Source of the DNA: Atrichornis clamosus
Taxonomy: Eukaryota; Chordata; Aves; Passeriformes; Menuridae
DNA length: 64,000 nt
Direction: 5' to 3'
NCBI GenBank assembly: GCA_013400975.1
Contig: WBMZ01009340.1
Location: 1 to 64,000 of the forward strand
In this document: positions 43,711 through 56,095 of the stretch, piece after piece
Layout of the letters: each line of letters opens with the position of its first letter
Numbering within the stretch: the stretch's first letter is position 1
Notes under the pieces: model-generated
What the model was told of the DNA's origin: nothing
Databases searched by the model: none
Seen by the model: the letters and a program-made list of their open reading frames with translations, nothing else
Program-made: the position numbers and the translations under genes

Positions 43711-44102
43711 ACTGCCAACAGCAGGATCCAAAGCTGGAGAGAGGCAGCATCTCCTGAGCCACTGCTGGGCAGACCTGGAGAAGCTGCACAGGCAGGGCCC
43801 CGAGCAGAGGCTTTGAGAGTGGGGAGGATTGACAAGTTTCACGTCACAGGCGCGCTCCCAAATGAATCTGTTGTGATAGGTATTAGTCATAAGTATCAAC
43901 TGCAGGGAGATTTGCATTTTATTCTCTTTATCCTACTTCAATCCTGAACAGCCCCTTCTGCCCACCCCAATTTGGCATATTTTAAGGGGATTTGCAGCAT
44001 TTTTTAGTAATTAAAGGTCCCGGAGAACAGTGAGTTCCTTTGCAGGGAGCGGTGTGTGTGCACATTCAGGCTGGGTGTGCACGGCTCTTGGTGCCCAAAC
44101 AC
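43711..44102. other. Unique intronic spacer
   Basis: About 390 bases between CR1 copies of opposite direction. Nothing recognisable. Confidence 0.45.
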
Positions 44103-44225
44103 TCACAGAACCATGGAGCCAACAAGATTGGAAAAGCCCTCTAAAATCATGAAATCCAACCATTAACCAGCACTGCCACGTTCACCACTAAACCCTGTCC
44201 CCAGGTGCCACATCCACACGTGGTG
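44103..44225 (-). mobile_element. CR1 LINE 3' end fragment, second subfamily
   Basis: TCACAGAACCATGGAGCCAA, GATTGGAAAAGCCCTCTAAA, ATCCAACCATTAACCAGCAC, GTTCACCACTAAACCCTGTC and AGGTGCCACATCCACACG follow in antisense order. The copy is 5' truncated. Similar GGAAAAG sequence marks the same subfamily as the copy at 29177. Confidence 0.95.
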
Positions 44226-45307
44226 CTGGAGGATTCCTCAGGATTCAGACTGGTCCCTGTTTTGTGCTCATTCCCAGTGGGAATCCACACTTTGCTTTTG
44301 TGGGATTCCTCTTCCCCCCTCGGGATGATTTTGGGGGTTCTCAGCTCCTGGTTGAGCCCACAGCCCACGGCATCCCTGCAGAGCTGCTTCTCCATCTCAA
44401 ACACAGCAGCACTCCCACACCCAGAGTCTGAATTTGTCTGGTCTCTGTCACACGCGGGTCTCATTGTGCTTTATGACCTTTAATTAATTAAGCTTCATAA
44501 AATTCTAATCATGCTGGAATTATTAATCCTGTTTTAAATTAACTGGCCAAAGAGAGGTGAAATGTGTTACCAGCCTGTGGGTACCTGGTTTGAACCCTGA
44601 CGTCCTGCTGCCTCCAGCCTTGTGTAACCCAGCAGGAAAACTCCCTTCCCACAGGACTTCAGGTGAAGCCTTTGGCTCCAAACTTCCTGTGCTGAATTCT
44701 TCCTGTTGCACATGGACGCCACTCCTCTGACCCTAAGCAAATTGTGCATTTCTTGTCCTAGGAGCCAACCACAGCTCTTGCTTTGGAAACAATTTCAGTA
44801 AAAACACAAGTGAGAAATCCCTCTCCTCCTGGCTGCTGTGCCAAAAACTTTCACACGAGTTCTTAATTCCTTTCACACAAATGCAGAAGGCAGTCCTATT
44901 TTATCAATCTTAGCCTGGGATTTCTTGGCATTAACTGACTTGTAATTTTCTTTGGGAGGAAAGTTTGTAAGTGGTTATTTAAAGCTCTGTTGCACCTCCC
45001 TTGCGAGGTGTACCAAATCTCTGTCCTTCTGAGAGGGAAGCAGTGCTGATGAGAATGTGTGTTCTGGCTACGTTTCACTGAGTCTGCAGCCAGGCAGGAG
45101 TGTGGGATTACTTGTGGATGTTGAAAACACTGTATTTTTGTCTGTGTGTGTGTTTGCATAATCTTCTAATCTTTACCATCGCTGCAATTTGATTTTGCTG
45201 TGAAGGGCACACACGGAGGCAGCAGTACCTGTGACCACAGGGGTGGTTGTAGAAAAGCTGTTTCTCAGCCAGAGAGGAGGATTGCATAAAATTAATCTCA
45301 CACAGCC
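44226..45307. other. Unique intronic sequence, no gene recognised
   Basis: An AT-rich block at 44470-44545 contains TTAATTAATTAAG. A short TG-rich run lies near 45139-45156. No exon or RNA gene was supported. Confidence 0.45.
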
Positions 45308-45437
45308 CAGAATCACGGAATGGTTTGTGTTGGAAGGGACCCCAAAGCTCATTCAGTTCCAATCCCCTGCCTGGGCAGGGATGCCACTCACTGGAGCAGG
45401 TTGCTCAGGGCCTCCTTCAACCTGGCTTTGAACATTT
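45308..45437 (-). mobile_element. CR1 LINE 3' end fragment
   Basis: CAGAATCACGGAATGGTTTG, TGGAAGGGACCCCAAAGCTC, CCCCTGCCTGGGCAGGGATG, CTGGAGCAGGTTGCTCAGGG and CCTGGCTTTGAACA appear in antisense order. The copy ends abruptly in AT-rich sequence. Confidence 0.95.
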
Positions 45438-47580
45438 TTATTTTAATTAACCAAACAAACCCCATACCCAGACTTGCAAGTCAAAGTCTGCATTTATTGC
45501 ATTCTCTCCTGAAGAGTGTTAAATGTCAGCACAAGAAACGCATTTTGCTCAATGTCAGAGGAAAGCTGACGGCTTAGTGTAAAATATTGTTTTCAAGGAA
45601 GAGTTTTCCAAGGACTGGAGATCCCTCTGTGCCTGAAACAGCCCATTCTGATGTCATTTTGCCAGACTCCCTTCACTGAGACACTCTGAGTGTTGCAACA
45701 CTGCTTTGATGCCCTCGAGTGCTGCTTGTGAGGGTCAGCCCTGGAGGGGATGGGAAGTGAGGTTGGTTCCTGTGTTTCCTGCATTTTATTCGATGCTCTC
45801 ATAAGTTCTCGTGTGACCTTGGGCAAATCCACATCCTCCCTCTGCCAAAGAACAGAGCAGAAGAGACTTCCCTGTGTTCTTGATGCTGTTCCTTAGCTCC
45901 CACTCCGTGCCCTTCCCGTGGGAGCCATGAGGAGCTGTCTGGTGCCCCAGCCAAGGGAAGTGCAGCCCTCCCTCGCTGGCCAGGAGCTGCTGCTGGCAGG
46001 CTCCCACCCCACAAAGATAACTGCAGTATAATATCGTATGTCCTCTGTGCTGTGGTTTGGGTTCATGCTTATTATAATCCACAGGAGTCTGTGGAATTAA
46101 TCATAATGCCAGCGCTCCCATCCAGCTGCCTCAAAGCTCTTTTCAGACATTAGTCACATTAGCTCTGAGTCCCTGTCTGAGGTGAGAAAATGCTGCCTCT
46201 TGTCAGCATCAGGTGGCTGAGAAAGCTCCTGCCTGGAGGGGGGTGCAGGAAATCACACCCGGGCCCTGGGCAAGGGCTGGGGATGGGGTCTCTGCTTCCC
46301 GCTCCTTGCCTGCTGCATCCCGTGGCCAGGAATGGTGCTCCCCTCTAATTCTGGGGCTGGGGGGGCTGGCGAAAGCTCAGCAGCTTCCAGCGCATCCCTC
46401 CCGTGCCTGGCAAGCACCTCAAAGGGCTGACAGGACAGAGAAAGGATGGTGCCACTTCATGCGGGGATTTACTGAGAGATGTGGAATCTTTTGGGTTCTC
46501 TCCAACTCCCTCCTTCCTCAATTCATTGTCTCTGCAGTGACAGCCACCAGAGTCTGGCAGTGCTCAAAGTTCAGGGAGAAACATCTCCACAGTTCTGCCG
46601 TAAATACAGATTTCCTCGCCTGTCCTGCACGGAGCAGTGTTTCTGCGACTGAAGCTCCCAGTATGCACAGCACGCCCTGACAGCTGCTCCTGTGGGGCCA
46701 AGCCACCCTGGGACGTTCGCTGCGCCACACGGAGCTGCTGGCCCAGCATCCTTCCCCTGCCAGCTGGGAACATTCCTGTCCTGGCCCTGCTGAGATCGGG
46801 ATCTGCTCCACGCTGCTGATGAGATTAAAGGGACGTTATTGAGTAACAAGTTCTGTGGAGCTCTTTAATGCTATTTCTGGGCCAAAACATTTGAAGTGGA
46901 GTGAAATGGGTCATAAAAGTCTCCAGACACCAAATATTTGCAGGGTTTTGTAGCAGTTGAAAGGAGTGAGGGACCTGGAGTGGGTGCGGGCGGGGTCAGG
47001 TGCAGACGGGGACACACGAATCGTTTGTCGTGGGGTGCAGGGGCTGCGATGAGACGGTGGCTCCAGGGCCTGCTGACAGCACGGCCACATTCCGTGCTCC
47101 CTGTGGGACTGTGAGATGCTCGCAGTATGGGAAACCAAGGCTGGGCACGTTGGTTTCTCTTTGTTTGTGCACATCCCACCTTGAGCCCTCCCAGAACCCG
47201 GCCCCGCTCCATGCCCTGACCCTCAGCACCCTCAGCAGAGCAGGTGCTTGAGAGCAGCGCAGATTCAACCTTTCATTCTTTATTTCCCTGTGGTGATCTC
47301 TGCGCACTCCAGTCAGGAGGTCTGATTACATTTACATTAGCATGTTAATAATTCATCACATTATCCAGACTCTTAAATCCAGATACATAAGGTGCTATCA
47401 GTAAAAATAGTCTTCATCTGTATTTATTTCAGGACATGTTTTAAACATTTTTATTTTCTCACTGCTTTGGGCATACTCAGGTGACTTTCCACTGTCTCCC
47501 ATGTATCTGCAGTACAAGTAACCAGAGGTGGGGACGTTTTCCATGGCATTTTAAAATGAAGTTTGGATAAATTGTCTATT
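45438..47580. other. Unique intronic sequence, no gene recognised
   Basis: Mixed composition; a GC-richer patch at 46960-47240 has several CpGs but is less dense than the islands at 17.7 and 27.5 kb. An AT-rich stretch at 47310-47420 is followed by the next CR1. No exon or RNA gene was recognised. Confidence 0.45.
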
Positions 47581-47661
47581 TGGGAGGTGTCTCTGCTGTG
47601 GCAGGGGGTGGAATGAGATGAGATTTAAGGTCTCTTCCAACCCAAACCATTGTATGATTCT
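47581..47661 (+). mobile_element. CR1 LINE 3' terminal stub
   Basis: GGGAGGTGTCTCTGCTGTGG, CAGGGGGTGGAATGAGATGA, GATTTAAGGTCTCTTCCAAC, then CCAAACCATTGTATGATTCT are the last 80 bases of a sense CR1. The terminal ATTGTATGATTCT keeps the 8-bp repeat typical of the family. Confidence 0.95.
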
Positions 47662-50600
47662 AGATGGAAGCCTGTGTATATGCATATAGACACAAACACA
47701 TATATACGTCTATGTATATTACTTAGGCATCTTTAGACACCCACAAGTTTAGATTTTGTTCAGTCAAAAATCTGCACAGAGTGGAAATGGGAGGCTCTGA
47801 GCTAAATGATGTCACTGATTTTTGATCACAGTGAACCCAGGCACTCACAAAAGAGGAAATTTTTGAGAAGATCTAGCGAGATCATACTGATAACCTTGGA
47901 TTTGATTTGAAAAAGGAAGATTAACATCCTGATCAGAAGGAATAATTGTTACAATATTTCACATTGCACCGAAGCTTATTGCTGAAATCCTCTGTTTGAC
48001 ACTGGTGAATATTCTGCTATTTTATCATAAGATGACTTGCACAGGAAATGGAGAGTTCTGTCAGGAATGAAAAGTAACAGCGCTTTTCATTTTAAATAAT
48101 TTTAAAAAATATACTGTAGGCATTTCTCAGTCTACCTGGGCTTTGCTGAAATGAGGTTTTCCTGGAGTCTTTGGAGCCCAGTGGAGAAGGACCTGTCTCT
48201 ACTTCCCCTCTAAATGTTCTAACCTTCATCGTGATTAAGATTTATCTGGTGCTTGATAAAAAATGTCCCAAATTCTACGGCAAAAGAGGAGAAGTGTGTT
48301 AAAGTTAAGGAAGTTGCTGACAAAGTGGGTCATTAATAACGCTCCGAGGCCTTTGTGCAGAGGAGGTTGGCATAAATTGTCACTCAGAAGTTTGTAATTT
48401 CCTGGGTTTTGTCATTTTAATGCAGATTCTGAACCTGGCTGATTTTGTTTGTGAAACATTCAGTTGGGTTTAATTGCCTGCTTTTCTTTTATAAATCTGA
48501 TCTGATAATGGCAGATTTAGAGGCAAATTCATTTTGTTGCAATAGATTTTTCTCTATCTTTCCCCACTGGATTACAGATCCAACGGGAGGGGGATTGAAC
48601 TGAAGTCACAGTGAGTGTGTAGGGAACTGAAAAGGGAATGTTCTACTCTGATTTTGGCACAGGGCAAGTTCCTGAGCAGAAAAAGCCCTGTCAGCCCCCC
48701 TGCACTCTCCAAGTCCATCTCTGATTGCTGAATTAACTCACGAGGTACTGTTTGTGTACCCAGCTGCCTCCCCAGATTTCATGCTGTCCTTTCACATGAA
48801 CACTGGATCCTATACAATTCCTATAAAATGTGAAATATTCTCCCATTAGCCACAGGTGCCCCTCTGAATATGGACACTGACACTGAAAGGTGGAACAGAG
48901 AAACCTCCAAAGTGTCCAGAGTCCCTCTGGGACTGACCCATCCTGAGACAAGCACTGCCCACATGAGCGTGCACCCACAGCTGTGGCCTGACCATACAAA
49001 AAATGAATCTTGGTTTATCTCCCTTGAGAGACTTGATTAAAAATAACCTTTCTTTCTCAGCCACCATAATGCACCTTTTTTTTTTTAAATTATCTTGATA
49101 AGAACACAGTGAGTTTGTAATGAAAAAGTTATTTGGGAAAATAAATGAGGTTCCTAATCTTTTCCTTTTCCTTCATTGTACGTGCTCCCACATCAACGCC
49201 TAAGTAACTATTAATTTAACACCTGTTTTCTTTGAACCATTATTTCACTTTCCTCCTCATTTAAATCCCCCTTGGATAGTACTTCTCATTTCAGGAGAGG
49301 TCTCAGGGAAACCTGGTGCTCCAAAGTGTGCCTGGGATGCTCGAGCTGCTGGTTACCCCTTCCCCACCTCATCTCTCCCTGTCTGCCTGTGACTTTCTGC
49401 ACAAGTTTTAACAGCAGCCAAACCTTGGAATGGTGTGTCCATGCTATTTGCATGGCTGTAATTCTAATTATCTCCAGGCTATTTTCCTCCAAGTAGGTTT
49501 GTTAACAAGTGCTCAGTCCTGCTGCAGGAAATGGCTCTCTTAATACCTGGAGTGTGTCTCAAAAATTGTTCTGACATCAGATGTCTTTCAATTACAACTC
49601 TTAATCTTTATAATAACAGTTCATTTTCTTAATTAGGAAATGATAACCACACTGCTCTTAATGAGAATGGCAGTATTCTGAAATAGCTCAGCATTTCAGG
49701 GCCCTGAAGAGAGCCAAGGAGGCTTCACCCCGGCCAGGCTGTCCCAGCTGCCGGGACCTGCCTGGCTTTGCTTCACCTGTGCCCTTCCACACGAAACCTG
49801 CAATGCCAGGGGGATAAAGAGAGAGGAACCACGGAGTTTGTGTGGAAGCTTGAGAGCTGTTCCCATCCTCAGTGTGTTGAGGATGGCAGTGGAACACTGG
49901 GTTCAGCCTCACCTGAGCTCTGCCCCCGTTATGGGGCTGAAGCTGAAAGTGTTCCTGTCCCAGAGCCCCAGTCCCTCCAGCCAGGGGTAGAAAAGAGGAA
50001 CTGGCTCATGTGGGGCTCTGTGCTTCCCTTTCCCTCTCCTAAGTGAAGCTCCTGGAGCAAGTACGGGTATTTTCACCTTGTCCCTGGTGTGGTAGGACCT
50101 GGAGGGCCCCTGTGGTGTTGTGTAAAGGAAGGGGATGAGAAGTGCCAGGAGTTTCCGTGTGTGTTCTCCACACAGTGCTCTGGAGCCCTCACCAGTCCTA
50201 CAGTCAACCCCTCTTTCTCTCCCAAGGAGAAAAGGAATTGCACACTCCTGCTCCTTCCATTCTGACAACTGGAGATTTTCTGTTCAGCTCTTTCCCAAGA
50301 TGTTATAAATCCCACCTTCTGCTTTTTCAAATAAAATCCCATTTTTACCTCTAAGGAGAGCCATTTGAAATGCACTTAGCAACCGTCAGAGTCTATTTTT
50401 AGCTTCTATCAGGGTGTAATGTACAAAATGTAATAATCTCATGCTTGAAGCTTTTTCCCTTCTTCCCAGAGACGTGAAATTGCTGCGACTGAGTGAGGGT
50501 GGGGAAGCTGAGCTCTGCCCAGCCCCTTCTGTGTGTCCATGGCTCCCTTGGTCCGTGTTCCCCTTTGGCACTCTGGTTATTTATGGCCAAGCCCAGACGC

Positions 50601-51242
50601 TGGGAATGTGCTGAACAAGGTAATCCAAGGGTGGGTTTTTGGATGCCTCTCTGCCAACAACAAGCTCCGTGGTCAGGGATGTTTGTAGGACAGGGAAGCA
50701 AAGAGAGGCTGGACAGAGAGTGGATAAACACCTCCATGACTTCAAGAAAGGTGGGGACAGGAGGACAGTTCGAGGCATGAGGAGTGGCTTCAACCTCTCC
50801 TCTCAGCCAGAGAGCTGGACAGCTGGGCTATTGGTGTTAACCTTGTCCTAAAATACCCCTTCCATTTTCTACAAATGCACTGCACCCCCTCAGATCCTGG
50901 GGAAAGGGCCCTTGCTGGAGCTGTCGGGTCTGCAGAGCTCTCAGGGCACGTGGGGAGATGTGTCTGCCATGGACCTGCCTGTGCTCGCTGAAGCAAAGCA
51001 GCAAGGATGATCCTAGGGCTGCAGAACTGGGCTGGGACACCAGCGTTCCCAAATTACTGCTGCAGAATTCTGTGTGAGACCGTGGCTCAGTCATTAAAGT
51101 CATATTAACTTTTGTGTGATTTCGTTCATCACTTTCAGCTCATATTGCCATCCTTTTTTCCAACTCTTTGACAAGGCTGTAATAAAGACAAAGCTTGTCT
51201 GTCCCAGTGTTTGTTTGCTGCAGGTCCCTACTCCGGGGTAAA
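47662..51242. other. Unique intronic sequence, no gene recognised
   Basis: An alternating AT/CA-rich stretch lies just after the CR1 stub (47668-47715). The following 1.5 kb is AT-rich, and an 11-base T run lies at 49076-49086. No exon, RNA gene or repeat family was supported. Confidence 0.45.
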
Positions 51243-51392
51243 CTCCTGAGGTTTTGGACAGCATCCAGGTTGGACGGGGCTTGGAGCAACCTGGGATAGT
51301 GGGAGGTGTCCCTGCCCATGGCAGGGGGTGGGACTGGATGAGCTTTAAGGTCCCTTTCAACCCCAACCATTCCGTGATTCCATGGTTCGATG
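51243..51392 (+). mobile_element. CR1 LINE 3' end fragment
   Basis: TCCAGGTTGGACGGGGCTTG, GAGCAACCTGGGATAGTGGG, AGGTGTCCCTGCCCATGGCA, GGATGAGCTTTAAGGTCCC and CAACCCCAACCATTCCGTG lie in order in sense orientation. The tail ATTCCATGGTTCGATGG is a slightly mutated terminal repeat. It is among the best preserved ends here. Confidence 0.97.
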
Positions 51393-54300
51393 GTAGTGGA
51401 AAGAGGAGAAGTCTGCTGAGGCCAAGCATTGCTTTCCCCGGGATGAGGGTTCTGTGCCCTGTGTTTCCCATCACTTTGCTCACTGGAGTTTTGACTGGCA
51501 GCAGTGATGGGGCTCCCATTGCTCCTTCTGGAGATCGAGTGACCTCCTGTGCCAGATCAGAAATAGATTTTAAATAATTCATTGAATAAAGTCTAGGATT
51601 CTTGTAAATGTCTGTCTGATTCTCCTTGCTCTTTATTATTCCTTCCTTTCCTACCAACCCATGGAGCTCAGTCTCTCACCCCTCTTGTCATCACATCCAC
51701 ATTGCCTCCTTTCACTCACAGATCATTCCACTGCTTTGAACATCAGTTGAATTTTTCCTTTTTTCCCCTTGAACGAGGGAATTATTTTGCCTCATAATAC
51801 AGCTTTGATTCCCCCACTGGAGTGTGCTTAGCTCTGATCTGAGACAGGACACAGCCATTGACTTCCTCGGCGTGGAACTGGCCTCCCGTCAGACACCAGT
51901 GTGTTAAAGCAAATTGCATGGTCCTGTAAACACCCCGAATCAGCTCTGCTCTCGTTTGGATCCACACAATCCTGCTGAGCAAAATTCAGCCTCTGGAGCT
52001 TAAAGACATCCACGTCTAATCCTGGGTTTTTGTTGGAGTAATAACCTGCCTGGAGGCTCAAGGGCTCACGGCCTCAGCGGGCAGGGAGGCACAGGGGAGC
52101 AAACCAGGCAGAGTTCTGAAACTCTGGGTGGGAGAAAAACATAAGGAATTTGTTAATATTCCTTAATTCCAAGCACTCTTGGTTGCTCCTCATAACCAGA
52201 AGGGATGGATTTGTTTGTGCTGCTGAGCTTTGGGCTGGAACAGAACAGAATATACATTTCCTTGCAAAGACACATCCCTATGCTATTTGATGGTCTAAAG
52301 TTAAATCCGGAGGATTGTTATTTAATCAGGGAGAAAAGAGAGAAAGAAGGAATAAACAGGCATCTGATAAATTCCTGGTTCTCACTGTGTGACCTGGGAG
52401 GTCCCCTGGGAAGTTGCTTGGAGAGCATCAGGCTCGTGTTCCCTTCCTGCGTGGCACAGGCTTGGGCACCTGAGACAGAATTCCAGGATGGCTCCATGTG
52501 TGCTCCTGCCTCGGGGAGATGCAGAACTGAACTCTTTTTGTCTCTTTTTCTTTAAACTGGTACAAACTTGAGGTGATTTATTTCATCACAGCTCTGCTGA
52601 CTGTCTCACTCAGGGGACGTGAGGCCAGATTTATTCCAGGCTAAGCAGGAGTAAAAAGTGCTTTCCTTCACCCACAAAACCTTGTGTGAGCTCGTTTTCT
52701 CCCCTGGATGAACAGTTACTCTGGGATGCTGTGGTGAATTTGCAAGCCATTAATCATCACCTTTTCCCTTTATTGTAGAGATTTAATCCAAAGAGGTACA
52801 AGCTTGATAAATAGTGAAGTCCTGGTGGTGGCACCTGCCAGAATGTTTCTTGTTCTGTGGCTTCAATAGACTCAGTTTTTCTTTTGAAAATTATATTTCT
52901 TTTGTACTACAACCCCACTGGTTTTGTATGGATTACAGCATTCCTGGTGGGTGTGTGTACACAGGGCAGAAAAAACCTGGAGTCAAACCCAGAGCTCTTT
53001 AAGTAACAAAACAAAAACAGAAACACGGAGTTAGAATTGCACTGGAGCTCGTTTCAGCCTCCCTGAAATTTCCATTGTGCAAGCATTTGAATGTTGTAGT
53101 TACTGTGGCACATCTCATTTTCCTTTATTCCCTGGTGGATGTTTCCCTGAGAATTTGGTACAGATGCTGAACAATAAAGCCTGTTGCAAATTGCTTTCCA
53201 ACTGCTAGGTAATTACAGCAGATTTTATGCTAAATGTAAAGAATGTACTGCTATTTTTTAATAAAGGAAACATCTTTTCTTATCTGATGCTTTAATGCAG
53301 TCTCATTTGTCTCACTTCCCAGCTGAAGGGCCCTTCCAGTCGCTCACACCCTGTTGGAGCTGCTGGCATGGCTGCCTTTCCATATTCTTCCCCAGAACCC
53401 GCCTGTTCCAACGATCAGCTGGAAGCTCAGACCCTGTGTGTATTCAGTAAGTAACTTTAAATATTTAATATGACTACACGGAGGCCAGGGAGCCTCTTCC
53501 TCTCCGTACTTGTTACCAGATCAGACAGAATATTTGGTTTCAGCAGGCTCCAAGGATTAAGTCCTCGTTTTGTCACATTTGTCAGTGTTTACTAACGACC
53601 AGTGACATTATCATCTCTCATACACCAGGCTGAGTAAACATGAAGCTCCTCAGCCTTTCTTGGAGGGGGTTTTCTCTCTCTGCCTCTGCACACAACTGAG
53701 CGACCTGAGCTGCAGGAGAGAGTCCTGAGTCCTCTGCACTGCAGAGCAGATGAGTGGGACGGGTGGGATTCATTTTGTGGGGACAGACCATCAGCACGGT
53801 GGGGTTTGGGGACGCCTGCTTCCCTAACTGTTGAGAAATTCAATGTCCAGGGGTGTGCTGTGCTGTCCAGGGTGGCAGAGGCACCGCAGCCATCAGAGCG
53901 TGGGGCTCCTGTCCTGCCCCAGCCTGGCCCGCAGTTGCCCAGTACTTTCTGATGGTGTTTTTAGTCACCCGCTGCCTGTACTTTTCCAGTGGCTTCCCAT
54001 CAAGAGGTGGGGTGGGGTTTGGGGCTGTTTGAGGGCTGGTCAGCTGTTCCTAGAAAGAGCCACGTGCTGGCACACGGCAGCAGCAGCCCTGGGTGCCAGA
54101 GTCTGCAATAAAACCTGTGCTGGGGGAAATTGCTCTCAGGTCCTTGTGGATATTGTAGTGAGGTTTAAAATGAATCTCTGCTGTTGCTGTTTATGACCTT
54201 CTTTATCTATTTCCCATTAAATTTTATAGGACTGATTGATGGGAATGCAGGAACAAAGAGGTGCAAACACCGCAGTGTGATTAGCACAGAGGCTTCAAGC

Positions 54301-54989
54301 TCCTGTTAATCTGCCACTCAGAGAGAGCAGCACCAAACCACTCATCTGGGAGGGAGGTTCTCCCTGGAGGTCCCGGTTTTTCTGCCAGCAGCACTTCCAG
54401 AGCCTGGGAATGCCACCGGCATCACCGATGTGACAAGTGGCTCTGGGAGGCAGCCAGAGCTCTGACCTGCTCCGGGCCTGCTGCTGGCAGAGGTGGCAGC
54501 TGAGATTAAACACCACGAGGAGAGATGAAATAAGATGACATGAGGTAGGATGAGACAAGGGAGAGAGTCCTGCCCTCCCACCAGGGCACTTTACACCCAA
54601 AACAAATCCCCACGTGGCTCAGGAGACAACAAATCCTGTCCGGATACTTTCTGACTTCCAATAGCACTGCTGAGTGGTTGAAATGTGCAATTTAACATAT
54701 GGCTAATAAACTACTAATTAAAATAAATAGGAAACAGTCAACTAATCAAATCTCCTTGTTGCCATATGGCAAAATTCCCTGGCAGCCTCTGAGAGAGGAG
54801 TCACCCAGTCCGGGGTATCAACAGGGACCCAGTGACTCAGCAGGGGATTAGGGCGAGGCAGGGAATTTGGGATGATTATTCATCTGGTTGTCATGCACAA
54901 CAATCTCCTTTTCTCTTTGCTTGGGTTGCTGGGAGGCTTCACCTCCTCTCCCTGTTTTCCCTGGTGGGACTGGCAGGGTCTGGCAGGTG
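51393..54989. other. Unique intronic sequence, no gene recognised
   Basis: Alternating AT-rich and GC-richer blocks over 3.6 kb without a recognised repeat. A short purine-rich stretch (AGATGA/AGACA type) lies at 54518-54570. No exon or RNA gene was supported. Confidence 0.45.
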
Positions 54990-55074
54990 CCCAGCCCCAG
55001 TTCCCAGCCCCAGCTCCCAGTTCCCAGTTCCCAGCCCCAGTTCCCAGCCCCAGCTCCCAGCCCCAGCTCCCAGC
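54990..55074 (+). repeat. 13/7-bp CCCAG-based tandem array
   Basis: Units of CCCAGCCCCAGYT (13 bp) alternate with the short unit CCCAGTT (7 bp) and end CCCAGC. Mixed 13- and 7-bp steps suggest slippage of a shared CCCAG core. The proline- and serine-rich open frames across it are composition artefacts. Confidence 0.95.
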
Positions 55075-55246
55075 ACCCACGTGCCGGAGGGAGGAGAAGG
55101 GCGAGGGCAGCCGAAAAGCATTTCACACCCTGCAGTGGCAGCTGAGATGTTCTCCCTGCCCGCGGCACCTCTGGAGGAGCCTTCACCTGCACCCGGGGTG
55201 CTGAGAGCAGGGCCTGGGAGCAGTTCCGCAAATGCTTGTGCAGAGC
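55075..55246. other. Short unique spacer
   Basis: GC-rich sequence between the tandem array and the next CR1 copy; part of it may be diverged CR1 body. Confidence 0.35.
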
Positions 55247-55388
55247 CCGTGGACTCCCCATCCCTGGGAGTGCCCAAGGCCAGGTTGGACGGGGCTTGGA
55301 GCACCCTGGGATAGGGGAAGGTGTCCCTGCCCATGAGACTGGATGGGCTCTAGGGTGCCAACCCAAACCGTTCTGTGACTCCATGAAA
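55247..55388 (+). mobile_element. CR1 LINE 3' end fragment
   Basis: GTGGACTCCCCATCCCTGGG, GCCCAAGGCCAGGTTGGACG, GGGCTTGGAGCACCCTGGGA, AGGTGTCCCTGCCCATGAG and CCAACCCAAACCGTTCTGTG follow in sense order. The GGCAGGGG after CCCAT is deleted. The tail ends GACTCCATGAAA. Confidence 0.96.
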
Positions 55389-55831
55389 TACCCGGGAGCA
55401 GTCACCTGGGAAGCAAGGGGATGCTCAGAGCTGTTTCCCTGCAGCCATCCCAGCAGACCACAGGCTTACAGACCAGAGGAACGTCAGCAGGGAAGAGCCT
55501 GACAGCAGCTCAGGGAGCAGGATTTGCCTGCTCGAGGTTTTGGTGGAGAAATGCTGTGTGTTACTGCTTGTGGCAGCAGAGCAGCTGGGTGGAGGATCAT
55601 TTAGAAGCAGGGAAAAGGCCTTGGAATGATTCAGCAAGAATTAGCTCTGCTCCACACCCGGTCTGGATACCACCTGTGAGTGAGGGAGACACCGGAGCTG
55701 AGGGGGTTTCAGACTCTGCCCCGGCACATCTGTGGCATTTCTGTCCAGACCACTGACAGTTATTGTGGTGGCACTGTATAAATGTCACTGGCTTTTTAGA
55801 GTAAAGAACAGCATTGATGGCCCTGGGGAAG
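55389..55831. other. Unique intronic spacer
   Basis: About 440 bases between two sense CR1 copies. Nothing recognisable. Confidence 0.45.
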
Positions 55832-56095
55832 CAGAGGGGCAGCACTGAGCTCTGCTCTGGGACAGGGACAGCACCCCGGGAACGGCTGGAGCTGGGCCAG
55901 GGAGGGTCAGGCTGGACGTCAGGGAAAGGCTCTTCCCCCAGAGGGTGCTGGGCACTGACCAGGCTCCCCAGGGAATGGGGACATTCCCAAGGCTGCCAGA
56001 GCTCCAGGAGCCTTTGGACAACGCTCCCAGGGACGCACAGCGTGGGGTTGTTGGGGTGTCTGTGCAGGGACAGCACAGGAGATTCTGTGATTCCG
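55832..56095 (+). mobile_element. CR1 LINE 3' portion, third subfamily
   Basis: GCAGAGGGGCAGCACTGAGC, GGAACGGCTGGAGCTGGGCC, TCAGGCTGGACGTCAGGGAA, GGCTCTTCCCCCAGAGGGTG, GACCAGGCTCCCCAGGGAAT, CTTTGGACAACGCTCCCAGG and TTGTTGGGGTGTCTGTGCAG run in sense order and end ATTCTGTGATTCCGTG. The final 'ctggatgatccttgtgggtccc' block is deleted. This is a distinct passerine-type CR1 subfamily. Confidence 0.97.

Noticed and set aside
43176..43835. 219-codon minus-strand open frame
   Set aside because: It reads antisense through a well-preserved CR1 copy and is not a CR1 reverse transcriptase or a known protein.
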